NCBI GenBank assembly: GCA_016839845.1
Contig: JAEOTL010000303.1
Coordinates: 1 to 7,090 of the forward strand
DNA length: 7,090 nucleotides
Source: Promethearchaeota archaeon
GTDB lineage: Archaea; Asgardarchaeota; Lokiarchaeia; Sigynarchaeales; SOKP01
Direction: 5' to 3'
Within the stretch, counting starts at the first letter, position 1; each line of letters opens with the position of its first letter. Both the position numbers and the translations under genes were made by a program. Under the pieces are notes generated by a model that was not told the origin of the DNA, did no database searches, and worked only from the letters and a program-made list of their open reading frames with translations. Positions 1 through 6,047 of this stretch are shown here, in pieces.

Positions 1-422
1 CAATTTAAACCAAATTTCATGAGTTCTACCTGTAATTGTGCTCCACTTACATATGGTTCAATAACAGCGTAGAGATTCTTTTCATCTATCTTAATTATTT
101 TATTCATTCTGCGGAGATCAAGTATAACAGAATTATCAGTTGAAGGTTGGTTCCAAGGACCTAATCCTGTACTTTGAGCCTTAAATTGAATGTTGAATTT
201 ATTGCAGAGCATTACAATTTTTTTTACTTCCTCGGTGGATGAGGGCAAAATAACTGCTTTGGGAATAGGAGAAAACGGAATAGGAGCCTTCCCATTCATG
301 TGATTAAAAATTTCCATACACCAATTATAAGCATACACATTGGTGATGACTTTACTGTCATCGATATTTTCGGGACCAACAACGTCTTGGAATTCCTTTA
401 AAATATTCTCTTCCAAAACCAT
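1..422 (-). CDS. FAD-binding oxidase (GlcD-like), N-terminal part, cut by window edge
   Basis: This is the first 140 residues of a flavoprotein of the glycolate oxidase GlcD / vanillyl-alcohol oxidase (PCMH-type FAD-binding) superfamily. The rest lies beyond base 1. Residues 56-72 (AVILPSSTEEVKKIV) are the usual entry strand and helix of the FAD domain. Residues 82-107 hold a QSTGLGPW loop, where family members contact the FAD pyrophosphate, followed by VILDLRRMNKI. Residues 120-130 (VIEPYVSGAQL) match the conserved 'v.PGv....l' segment, with Y in place of G. The ATG at 422-420 directly follows the TAG stop of the upstream iron-sulfur gene. A strong GGAGGTGA (428-435) sits five bases before it, which settles the start. 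It aligns by eye with the flavoprotein at 1784-3250 (compare LDLRRMNKIIKID with VDLSRMDRILSID), so the cluster carries two divergent paralogues. Catalytic residues and substrate cannot be judged from this fragment. Confidence 0.85.
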   Translation of the reverse strand, partial: MVLEENILKEFQDVVGPENIDDSKVITNVYAYNWCMEIFNHMNGKAPIPFSPIPKAVILPSSTEEVKKIVMLCNKFNIQFKAQSTGLGPWNQPSTDNSVILDLRRMNKIIKIDEKNLYAVIEPYVSGAQLQVELMKFGLN

Positions 423-1733
423 CTAGGTCACCTCCGTCAAGAGTTTTTTTAGTTTTTCTGGTGCTTCTCCCATTGCCATGAGTATAATCTCACTTATATC
501 CAGAAATCGTAAGTGGGAATTGCTTTCTCCTATGGCATCTTGTAAATTAGTTGAACAGAAAGGACAAGCTGAAGAAATAACATTCGCTCCAGTGTCTTCA
601 GCCTCTTCTATTCGATTTTTAGCGGTTTGAATAGCGAATTCGGGAAATGCAGATTTCACGCCTGCTCCTGCCCCACAACAATAAGAGTATTCTTTAATCC
701 TCTCCATTTCTACTAATTTTACCCCTGGAATTTTGCTTAAAATGCTTCTGGGAGCAGAATAAATTCCTTTGGCTCCCGTTCTCTTTGGTTTTGGAGGTAC
801 ATCAATCGATATTAAAGGCAATAAATCAACTACATCACCGTCCCACTCTTCATATCGCTCAGCATTTCTTCCAAGATGACAAGGATCATGATATGTAACT
901 GTGAAAGGTACTTCTTGGGTTAGTTTTAATTTACCTTGCTGGATTAATTCATCAATATACTCCACCGTATGTAGCACCTTAAAATTATAGTCCCGATAGA
1001 GAGGATAATCGACTTTAAATGTATCATAACACCCCGCGCAACTAAAAATTATGGTCTCAATCTCTTTTGATTCAATTGCATCCAAGTTTCTATTAAGGAA
1101 TTGTTGGAATGTTTTAACATCCCCGGTCCTTAGGATTGGACTTCCACAGCAATACTCGTTATCTTCAAGCATATTAAATGAAATATCAGCATTTTGGAGA
1201 ATACGAACTGTTGCCTCAGCCATTTCTTTTCTCCGATAAGAAGATGTACACCCTACAAAGTACAGTACTTTAGAGTGAGGATCAAGTTCAATATCGTCTG
1301 GTAACCAATCAAGTCTCTTCTCATGCAGTTCATTATAAGGGTTATTTACTCTCTCCGTCGCTTCAATATACCGTTGTTGTTCTGGCATAGGCCCATATCC
1401 TGCATCTACAAGTTTTTCTCTTAGTCTCATGATTATTTCCAGAGGTTCAAGCGTATTCAGAAATTTACACGATACCGAACACCCCCCACATTCTGTGCAT
1501 TTATACACTACATCTCTTACCTCTTCAGAGAGCTTAAGTCTGCCCATTTCTAATGCTAAGGCTAAAATAATACGACCCCCTCCACTATAGGCATGAAAAT
1601 TATATTTATCAATAGAAGGGCAAATAGTAGCATATTTCTGACTTTTAATCTGGAGTTGGGGAATCCATTTGCAAATCGAACAGCGAAGACACTGTTTTAT
1701 CATTTGATTGTATTCTTCTTCTTTCAAGGCCAT
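423..1733 (-). CDS. HdrD/GlcF-like iron-sulfur oxidoreductase subunit (two 4Fe-4S clusters, two CCG domains)
   Basis: This 436-residue cytoplasmic protein resembles heterodisulfide reductase HdrD and glycolate oxidase GlcF. The N-terminus has two ferredoxin-type 4Fe-4S motifs: C15-x2-C18-x2-C21 with C38-P39, and C79-x2-C82-x2-C85-x3-C89. Two cysteine-rich CCG domains follow: C162, C195-C196-G, C232-x2-C235; then C285 (in HDPCHLGR), C352-C353-G, C390-x2-C393. All expected cysteines are present. In HdrB/HdrD such CCG domains hold unusual 4Fe-4S clusters. In GlcF-type proteins they help carry electrons from a flavoprotein to a quinone or other acceptor. No membrane segment is visible, so membrane attachment would need a partner. 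The second CCG domain has a longer gap (66 residues from C285 to C352, against 32 in the first). The ATG at 1733 is the only sensible start, since a TAG lies in frame seven codons upstream. No good ribosome site is visible (GGAAG is 14 bases away). It sits between two FAD-binding oxidase genes, which argues for a GlcDEF-like complex. The substrate is unknown. Confidence 0.88.
   Translation of the reverse strand: MALKEEEYNQMIKQCLRCSICKWIPQLQIKSQKYATICPSIDKYNFHAYSGGGRIILALALEMGRLKLSEEVRDVVYKCTECGGCSVSCKFLNTLEPLEIIMRLREKLVDAGYGPMPEQQRYIEATERVNNPYNELHEKRLDWLPDDIELDPHSKVLYFVGCTSSYRRKEMAEATVRILQNADISFNMLEDNEYCCGSPILRTGDVKTFQQFLNRNLDAIESKEIETIIFSCAGCYDTFKVDYPLYRDYNFKVLHTVEYIDELIQQGKLKLTQEVPFTVTYHDPCHLGRNAERYEEWDGDVVDLLPLISIDVPPKPKRTGAKGIYSAPRSILSKIPGVKLVEMERIKEYSYCCGAGAGVKSAFPEFAIQTAKNRIEEAEDTGANVISSACPFCSTNLQDAIGESNSHLRFLDISEIILMAMGEAPEKLKKLLTEVT
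428..435 (-). promoter_or_regulatory. Strong Shine-Dalgarno sequence for the GlcD-like gene
   Basis: On the minus strand this reads GGAGGTGA, five bases before the ATG at 422-420. It lies inside the last codons of the upstream iron-sulfur gene, so translation of the two genes is probably coupled. It fixes the start of the downstream flavoprotein. Confidence 0.8.
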
Positions 1734-1769
1734 GGTAACGTCTCTAACTTCCTACAAAATAAATATCAT

Positions 1770-1782
1770 CAATATTATATTG
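1770..1782. repeat. Short perfect palindrome CAATATTATATTG between the two redox genes
   Basis: Six-base arms CAATAT and ATATTG flank a single central base, just before the iron-sulfur gene (read on the minus strand) and just after the stop of the flavoprotein gene at 1784. It is AT-rich and could be a TATA-like element, an operator half-site pair, or chance in this composition. No second copy was noticed. Confidence 0.3.
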
Positions 1783-1783
1783 T

Positions 1784-3250
1784 TTATGTATCAAAACACA
1801 AAACTCCCGGATTCAATATATTATTTGGATCAAATATTTTTTTTATCTTTTCTAATGTGATTTTTGTTGAAACCTGGTGCCGGTTAAACACCTCTGGTGC
1901 CCATAATCCGTAAGGTCTATTAAAAAAAGCCCCTTCGTCCATTAAACTAGTGCTAATGCTATGAAATTTTTCTTGTATTATTCTCTTTCTATTTTCATTG
2001 TTTTGATCATAAAAAATATCAAATTCACAATGGTATGAAGTTCCTTGGTTAAGGGCTTGGATATAGATGCCAATATCTTCTGAAATCTCTTTCTCTACTA
2101 CAGATACAAACTCAGAGATTCTTTCCATTGAACTAATAAAGAAAACATCTTGAAAACTACCCCGCAACCTAGTTCTCCAAGGAGTTGATGTGGAATAATT
2201 AAGTACATTCAAGATAGAGTTAGGACTTACAACACTCTCTCTCTCCGAATTGTCAAGACTTAAGGTTTGGATAATATCATCAATATCTGCTTCTTGATAG
2301 GTTATTTTTTCTTGAGCTAACTTCCCACGACCAGACAATACATAAATGAAATTCCACTTACTTAGAGAATTGGATAATGTTTCAATTTCACTAGGCAATT
2401 CCTTAATCAGGTTTGCTAGATTAAGGTTGTTTAAAATTAAGAGCTCATCTCCCAATCGATATTTCAATAATTCATGCTGAAGGGTAAGTAAACTTTGAAG
2501 ATCCTCTGATTGAATATGAAATACTTTTTGATTAGTAGGTAGTAATTCTAGCTTAAGAGTTGCCCAAGTTACTATTCCGAAGCTTCCTTGAGCTCCTTGA
2601 AGTAACCTAAAAGGGCTAAATTGGGTAGGTCCCATAGGATTGACTTGTGCTTGTCCCGATTTCTTTTGTTGCTTAATTGTCCCTGGACCAGCAGCAGTCC
2701 CTGTCCGAAAGAGATCTCCGGTCCCAAATACAACTTCAGTACACAATAAGGGATCTGAACTATCCCATTGATACCGAGGGATCGTCGTAGGAACTCGTTC
2801 AAGAGCAACAGTCAGAACTGATTTACCATCTCGAGGATGGAGGGGAAGTGAAAGTTTTAATCCTTTCTTTTGAAGGGCCGGAATGAGTTGACTAAAAATT
2901 ACTCCCGGCTCCACCATGAGTACTCTATTTTTTCTATCTATACTTAAGATTCGGTCCATTCTGGACAGATCTACGATTATAGAGTTGTCTTTTTGAGGGA
3001 GTGTATCTCCATGATACCGAAGAGAGGATCTAGAACTCACAGGAATGACTGTAAAGCCCACAGAATTTGCTAATTTTAATATCTCTTCTATATGTTTAGT
3101 TTTTTTTGGCCACACTACATAGCAGGGCTTTTTTCCTTTTACAAAACTTAAATCTGTACTATAATTTTCTAATACGTTAGGATCATGTGAGATATATTTT
3201 GAACCACAGATTTTTGCTAGACTGTGAAATATCTGTTCTTCACTCATCAT
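1784..3250 (-). CDS. FAD-binding oxidase (GlcD/GlcE-like flavoprotein), complete
   Basis: This 488-residue protein is of the PCMH-type FAD-linked oxidase family, a normal length for GlcD-like enzymes. The FAD domain covers about residues 40-240. It has the entry strand YVVWPKKTKHIEEIL (44-58), a PVSSRSSLRYHGD loop (70-82) where the pyrophosphate loop normally lies, VDLSRMDRIL (93-102), VEPGV (113-117), and the late FAD-domain motif GSFGIVTWATLKLELLP (222-238). The C-terminal FAD-oxidase cap ends in FDPNNILNPG (473-482), the typical family ending. It has no signal peptide or membrane segment, so it is probably cytoplasmic. It is the first gene of the cluster, followed after 50 bases by the iron-sulfur subunit and then a second flavoprotein. 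By analogy with GlcD-GlcE-GlcF it should oxidise a 2-hydroxy acid or similar compound, but the substrate cannot be read here. ATG codons at 3250 and 3247 are both possible starts. Neither has a visible Shine-Dalgarno sequence, so translation may start on a leaderless or short-leader transcript. Confidence 0.87.
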   Translation of the reverse strand: MMSEEQIFHSLAKICGSKYISHDPNVLENYSTDLSFVKGKKPCYVVWPKKTKHIEEILKLANSVGFTVIPVSSRSSLRYHGDTLPQKDNSIIVDLSRMDRILSIDRKNRVLMVEPGVIFSQLIPALQKKGLKLSLPLHPRDGKSVLTVALERVPTTIPRYQWDSSDPLLCTEVVFGTGDLFRTGTAAGPGTIKQQKKSGQAQVNPMGPTQFSPFRLLQGAQGSFGIVTWATLKLELLPTNQKVFHIQSEDLQSLLTLQHELLKYRLGDELLILNNLNLANLIKELPSEIETLSNSLSKWNFIYVLSGRGKLAQEKITYQEADIDDIIQTLSLDNSERESVVSPNSILNVLNYSTSTPWRTRLRGSFQDVFFISSMERISEFVSVVEKEISEDIGIYIQALNQGTSYHCEFDIFYDQNNENRKRIIQEKFHSISTSLMDEGAFFNRPYGLWAPEVFNRHQVSTKITLEKIKKIFDPNNILNPGVLCFDT

Positions 3251-3364
3251 CTACTGCATCGTAAAATATTACCCACTATTAAGACATTTTCATAAAAATC
3301 AAATTCTATAAAATATTTACCATCAAATATCATAATATATACATTGAAAAATGAGATTATCATA
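3251..3364. promoter_or_regulatory. Divergent AT-rich promoter region (redox cluster / ABC exporter)
   Basis: These 114 bases separate two divergently read units. For the ABC exporter (plus strand), ATAATATATA at 3332-3341 is a good archaeal TATA-box candidate. Its centre is about 28 bases before the ATG at 3365, which fits a leaderless transcript starting at or near that ATG, in line with the lack of a Shine-Dalgarno sequence. For the redox cluster (minus strand), TATTTTATAGAA at about 3303-3314 is a weaker candidate that would give a leader of roughly 30 bases. No upstream BRE is clear enough to claim. The 9-mer TATCATAAT occurs at 3328-3336 and again at 3358-3366, exactly 30 bases apart, the first next to the TATA candidate and the second on the start codon. 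Confidence 0.45.
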
Positions 3365-4156
3365 ATGTCAAATAAAGCATCAAACGGTTTAGAGGATTTG
3401 TTTGACCCTAACACTGGGCGCGCAATTATTGTTAAAAATCTTACCAAAAAGTTCGAGGATATCGTCGCTGTCAATGATCTAAGTTTTGAAGTGAAAGAAG
3501 GCGAAATCTTTGGTTTATTGGGTCCAAATGGGGCTGGAAAGACCACCACAATTAAAATTCTTAGTGGTCTGCTAAATCCGACAAGTGGTACTGCTTATGT
3601 TGGGGGATATGATGTAAAGAAGAATCCAAGAAAGATAAAAGAATTAATCGGTGTATGCCCCCAACAGGCAGCCATTTATAAATTTCTTACTGGCAGAGAA
3701 AATATCGAGTTGTTCGGAAACCTTCATACTATGGATAAGAAGGTGTTAAAACAGCGCGCTGACGGTCTTATTGAGGCAGTAAATTTTACAGAATCGGCAA
3801 AAAGAAAGGCAAAAGGATACAGCGGGGGAATGGTGCGCCAAATTAATTTACTAATTGCCTTGATAAACAATCCTCAAATCGCATTTTTAGACGAACCGAC
3901 TGTCGGTATGGACCCTCGAGCTCGTAGAAAGACATGGGAATTCATCGGATCTCTTAAAGACCAGAATAAAACAGTAATTCTCACTACTCATTATATTGAA
4001 GAAGCTGAAGCACTCAGTGACAATGTTGCAATCATCGATTATGGAGAGTTGATTGCTTATGGACCGCCCAAAGAATTGATGGAAACGCACAATGCAAAAA
4101 ACTTGGAGGAAGTGTTTATGGAAATTACTGGAAGAAGAATATTGGAGGGGATATAG
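3365..4156 (+). CDS. ABC transporter ATP-binding protein (DrrA/CcmA-type exporter ATPase)
   Basis: This 263-residue ATPase of COG1131 type powers the permease encoded next to it. The visible motifs are complete: Walker A GPNGAGKT (53-60), Q-loop CPQQ (98-101), signature YSGGM (152-156, with Y where L is usual), Walker B IAFLDEP (172-178) followed by the D-loop region TVGMDP, and the switch histidine H209 in TTHYIEEAE. The C-terminal NLEEVFMEITGR is typical of the DrrA/NatA-like exporter subgroup. About 20 residues precede the ABC core. An in-frame TTG at 3344 would add seven residues, but the ATG at 3365 is preferred because it sits at the distance expected for a leaderless start from the TATA candidate. 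The TAG stop at 4154-4156 touches the permease ATG. Substrate classes for this family include drugs, lipids, polysaccharides and ions; nothing here tells which. Confidence 0.92.
   Translation: MSNKASNGLEDLFDPNTGRAIIVKNLTKKFEDIVAVNDLSFEVKEGEIFGLLGPNGAGKTTTIKILSGLLNPTSGTAYVGGYDVKKNPRKIKELIGVCPQQAAIYKFLTGRENIELFGNLHTMDKKVLKQRADGLIEAVNFTESAKRKAKGYSGGMVRQINLLIALINNPQIAFLDEPTVGMDPRARRKTWEFIGSLKDQNKTVILTTHYIEEAEALSDNVAIIDYGELIAYGPPKELMETHNAKNLEEVFMEITGRRILEGI
4144..4150 (+). promoter_or_regulatory. Shine-Dalgarno sequence for the ABC permease
   Basis: GGAGGGG lies six bases before the ATG at 4157, inside the last codons of the ATPase gene. It confirms the permease start and indicates coupled translation of the two subunits. 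Confidence 0.75.
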
Positions 4157-4909
4157 ATGAATATTCAACGAATACTCGCTTTAGTAAAAATGGAACTGTT
4201 AAAAATAATTAGGGAATCTGCTTATTTATTTTTGATGATCCTCTTTCCTGCTGTTCTTACATTAATCTTCGGATTTGCCTTCGCGGGGATAGAAAGTGGC
4301 ATTCCTGGTGTAAGTCAGTTTGAAGTTATGGCACCTGGTCTTTATGCTTATGCCTGTATATTTATTATAATGATTGTAGCGCAGTCTTTTTCTGATGATA
4401 GGGAACAAGGAATGTTAGAAAGAATCAATAGCACACCTACGTCTTCCAGTGAATTTATCGGGAGCCATATCGTGTCGAATACGATACTTTCATTGTTACA
4501 GGTTATAATTGTCATCATTAGTTCATTGCTCTTAGGCTTCAGACCTGTTAGTGGCGCCTTAGGATTCTTGTCTGCCTTTATATTTATAACATTTCTATCA
4601 ATCTGTTCAGTTGGTTTAGGTCTAATTACAGCCTCCATAGCAAAAAGCCCAGGAGCTGCAACCGGGTTGTCGTTTATTTTCATTCTGCCCATGATGTTTT
4701 TTGGAACGTTTTTACCGATAACTCCAAGGACTGAAATAATCGCAAGGTTTCTTCCCAGCTATTATGTAACTGATGCTCTTACATCAATTTTCAACGGTGC
4801 TTCATTCACAAGTCCAGGTGTATTATTCAACCTAGGAATGATTATAGCAATAAGCATAATAATTGTTGCTTTAGGGATTATAATCTTTAAGAAGTACGGG
4901 AATAGGTAA
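4157..4909 (+). CDS. ABC-2 type transporter permease
   Basis: This 250-residue membrane protein is the partner of the upstream ATPase and has the usual length for an ABC-2 permease with six membrane segments. Hydrophobic stretches lie at about residues 22-45, 61-78, 104-128, 133-160, 167-188 and 222-244. Between segments 2 and 3, the cytoplasmic loop SDDREQGMLERINSTPTSSS (79-98) carries the family pattern 'D.E.GtlE.l..TP.s', thought to lie near the ATPase contact. The LPSYYVTDAL stretch (199-208) before the last segment is also typical. Like other members, it has no cleavable signal peptide. The gene starts at the base after the ATPase stop, with a strong ribosome site, so the two are made together as a heteromeric exporter in the cell membrane. 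The substrate is not determinable. A short positive tail (KKYGNR) ends the protein. Confidence 0.9.
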   Translation: MNIQRILALVKMELLKIIRESAYLFLMILFPAVLTLIFGFAFAGIESGIPGVSQFEVMAPGLYAYACIFIIMIVAQSFSDDREQGMLERINSTPTSSSEFIGSHIVSNTILSLLQVIIVIISSLLLGFRPVSGALGFLSAFIFITFLSICSVGLGLITASIAKSPGAATGLSFIFILPMMFFGTFLPITPRTEIIARFLPSYYVTDALTSIFNGASFTSPGVLFNLGMIIAISIIIVALGIIIFKKYGNR

Positions 4910-4922
4910 ACAATTAATTAAT

Positions 4923-4951
4923 CTTTTTATTTTCTTTTTTTATAATTTTTA
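4923..4951 (+). terminator. T-rich archaeal-type terminator after the ABC exporter
   Basis: Starting 14 bases after the permease stop, the plus strand has repeated T runs (CTTTTTATTTTC, then seven T and TATAATTTTT) with no strong hairpin before them. Archaeal RNA polymerase can terminate on such U-rich stretches. The gap 4910-4966 is convergent with the aldolase gene. The opposite strand has only short T runs near 4950-4966, so a terminator for the aldolase is less clear. Confidence 0.5.
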
Positions 4952-4966
4952 ATTTTATTAAAATAA

Positions 4967-5947
4967 TTAGATGTATTTTGCTTGTCCCGCGGAACCAAGG
5001 ACCTCCCGATTTCTCTGTTGTATCATCTCAATGAATTCTTGACGGGCTAATCCCATGTATTTCCTTGGACCAATTTGATCGGGATTTTCTACTAAATATT
5101 TTCGAATCATTGCGGTAAATACCATCCTACTATCGGTGGCGATGTTGATTTTACAGATCCCGTACTGAGTTGCTTTTTTTAGTTGAGACTCGGGAATACC
5201 AAATGCCTTGGATAATGCCCCTCCGTGCTCGTTGATAATTTTTGCATACTTCTGAGGTATAGAGGAAGCCCCATGCAATACGATAGGAAATTTCCCCAAC
5301 CGATCTCTCACCTCTTGAAGGATGTCAAATCGTAATTCAGGGATATCTTCTTCACGTTCAACCTTAAATTTATAAGCACCATGCGAGGTTCCTATAGCAA
5401 TTGCTAAAGAATCACAACCCGTTCTAGTAACAAAATCTTGTACTTGATCTGGATCGGTAAAGCGATGACCATCAGCTTTAACATGCCCTTCAATCCCAGC
5501 AATGACCCCCAATTCTGCTTCCACACTCACATCTCTCTCATGCGCGTAAGAAACGATTTTATTAGTTATTGTAATATTTTCTTCATAGGGTAGATGACTG
5601 CCATCAAACATAACACTTGAAAATCCAAGATCAATGCGATGCTTAGCCAACTCGAATGAATCGCCATGATCCAAATGCAGAGCAATAGGGATTTCGTATC
5701 CCAAATCTCGTGCCATCGCCACTGCGCCTTCCCCTAAATATCTAACCATTGCTGGATTTGCATAAGCTCCCGCTGTAGGGCTATTTTGAAGTATTACTGG
5801 TGAATTTGTCTCACCACACCCTATAATAATTGCCTGTAATTGCTCCAAGTTGCTAAAATTATATCCCGGAACAGCAAATTTCCTTCCTAACGCAACTTCA
5901 AACATCTTTTTCGTATTAGATAACCCGAGCTCTCTATATGAAACCAT
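4967..5947 (-). CDS. fba: Class II (zinc) fructose-bisphosphate aldolase, bacterial type
   Basis: This 326-residue enzyme of the class II aldolase family (FbaA/GatY/KbaY fold) should interconvert fructose 1,6-bisphosphate with dihydroxyacetone phosphate and glyceraldehyde 3-phosphate in the cytoplasm. Numbering from the preferred ATG at 5947, HLDHG (91-95) supplies the likely catalytic D93 and zinc ligand H94. SVMFDGSH (111-118) and VEAELG (142-147) are conserved metal-site segments. IGTSHGAYKF (185-194) supplies zinc ligand H189, and IVLHGASSIP (222-231) supplies H225. KINIATD is the phosphate-binding segment near the C-terminus. An in-frame TTG at 5956 would add three residues; the ATG is preferred because VSYRELGL.NT matches the family N-terminus. 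The wording resembles aldolases of Firmicutes, Bacteroidetes and spirochaetes. Most archaea instead use class I or bifunctional FBP aldolase/phosphatase, so gene transfer is likely. A related sugar bisphosphate substrate such as tagatose bisphosphate cannot be excluded. Confidence 0.9.
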   Translation of the reverse strand: MVSYRELGLSNTKKMFEVALGRKFAVPGYNFSNLEQLQAIIIGCGETNSPVILQNSPTAGAYANPAMVRYLGEGAVAMARDLGYEIPIALHLDHGDSFELAKHRIDLGFSSVMFDGSHLPYEENITITNKIVSYAHERDVSVEAELGVIAGIEGHVKADGHRFTDPDQVQDFVTRTGCDSLAIAIGTSHGAYKFKVEREEDIPELRFDILQEVRDRLGKFPIVLHGASSIPQKYAKIINEHGGALSKAFGIPESQLKKATQYGICKINIATDSRMVFTAMIRKYLVENPDQIGPRKYMGLARQEFIEMIQQRNREVLGSAGQAKYI

Positions 5948-5961
5948 AAGTACCAACTATC

Positions 5962-5991
5962 CGTATAAAATCATTAAGATTATTATAATAA
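5962..5991 (-). promoter_or_regulatory. Possible TATA-box region of the aldolase gene
   Basis: Two AT-rich candidates lie on the minus strand upstream of the ATG at 5947: TTTTATA at 5964-5970 and TTATTATAATAA around 5980-5991. The second would place the transcription start near 5960, giving a very short leader. The first would place it at or just after the ATG, so it fits less well. No Shine-Dalgarno sequence precedes the ATG. Confidence 0.35.
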
Positions 5992-6023
5992 CGAAGTAAG
6001 GCTAATTATAGTTTAAGGTACTT

Positions 6024-6047
6024 CAAAAAACAGGTTTAAAAAAAAAA
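6024..6047 (-). terminator. T-rich terminator after TFB
   Basis: Directly after the TFB stop the minus strand reads a long T run, then AAACCTG, then six T. This fits an archaeal U-tract terminator without a hairpin and separates the dnaJ-tfb unit from the aldolase gene downstream. Confidence 0.5.

Noticed and set aside
152..156. Residues 152-156 of the ABC ATPase (gene 3365-4156): YSGGM as a defective ABC signature
   Set aside because: Only the first position differs from LSGGM, which varies among active ATPases. S, G, G and all other motifs are intact, so no loss of function is claimed. The coordinates given are residue numbers.
1593..1913. A 106-codon open frame on the plus strand
   Set aside because: It runs across the start of the iron-sulfur gene, the gap and the end of the flavoprotein gene, all well supported on the minus strand. 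Its translation has no recognisable domain and looks like antisense of AT-rich coding sequence.
3344..3364. Upstream TTG start for the ABC ATPase
   Set aside because: It would add seven residues without family support. The ATG at 3365 fits a leaderless start from the TATA candidate better.
3247..3549. A 100-codon minus-strand open frame over the divergent promoter and ABC ATPase start
   Set aside because: It overlaps the Walker A region of a clear ATPase gene antisense, and its sequence is the mirror of that coding region with no family signature.
4348..4692. A 114-codon minus-strand open frame inside the ABC permease
   Set aside because: The plus strand encodes a clear six-segment ABC-2 permease; the antisense frame has no ribosome site or domain.
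5948..5956. Upstream TTG start for the aldolase
   Set aside because: It adds only three residues (M-V-L) ahead of an ATG that matches the usual family N-terminus, and has no ribosome site.
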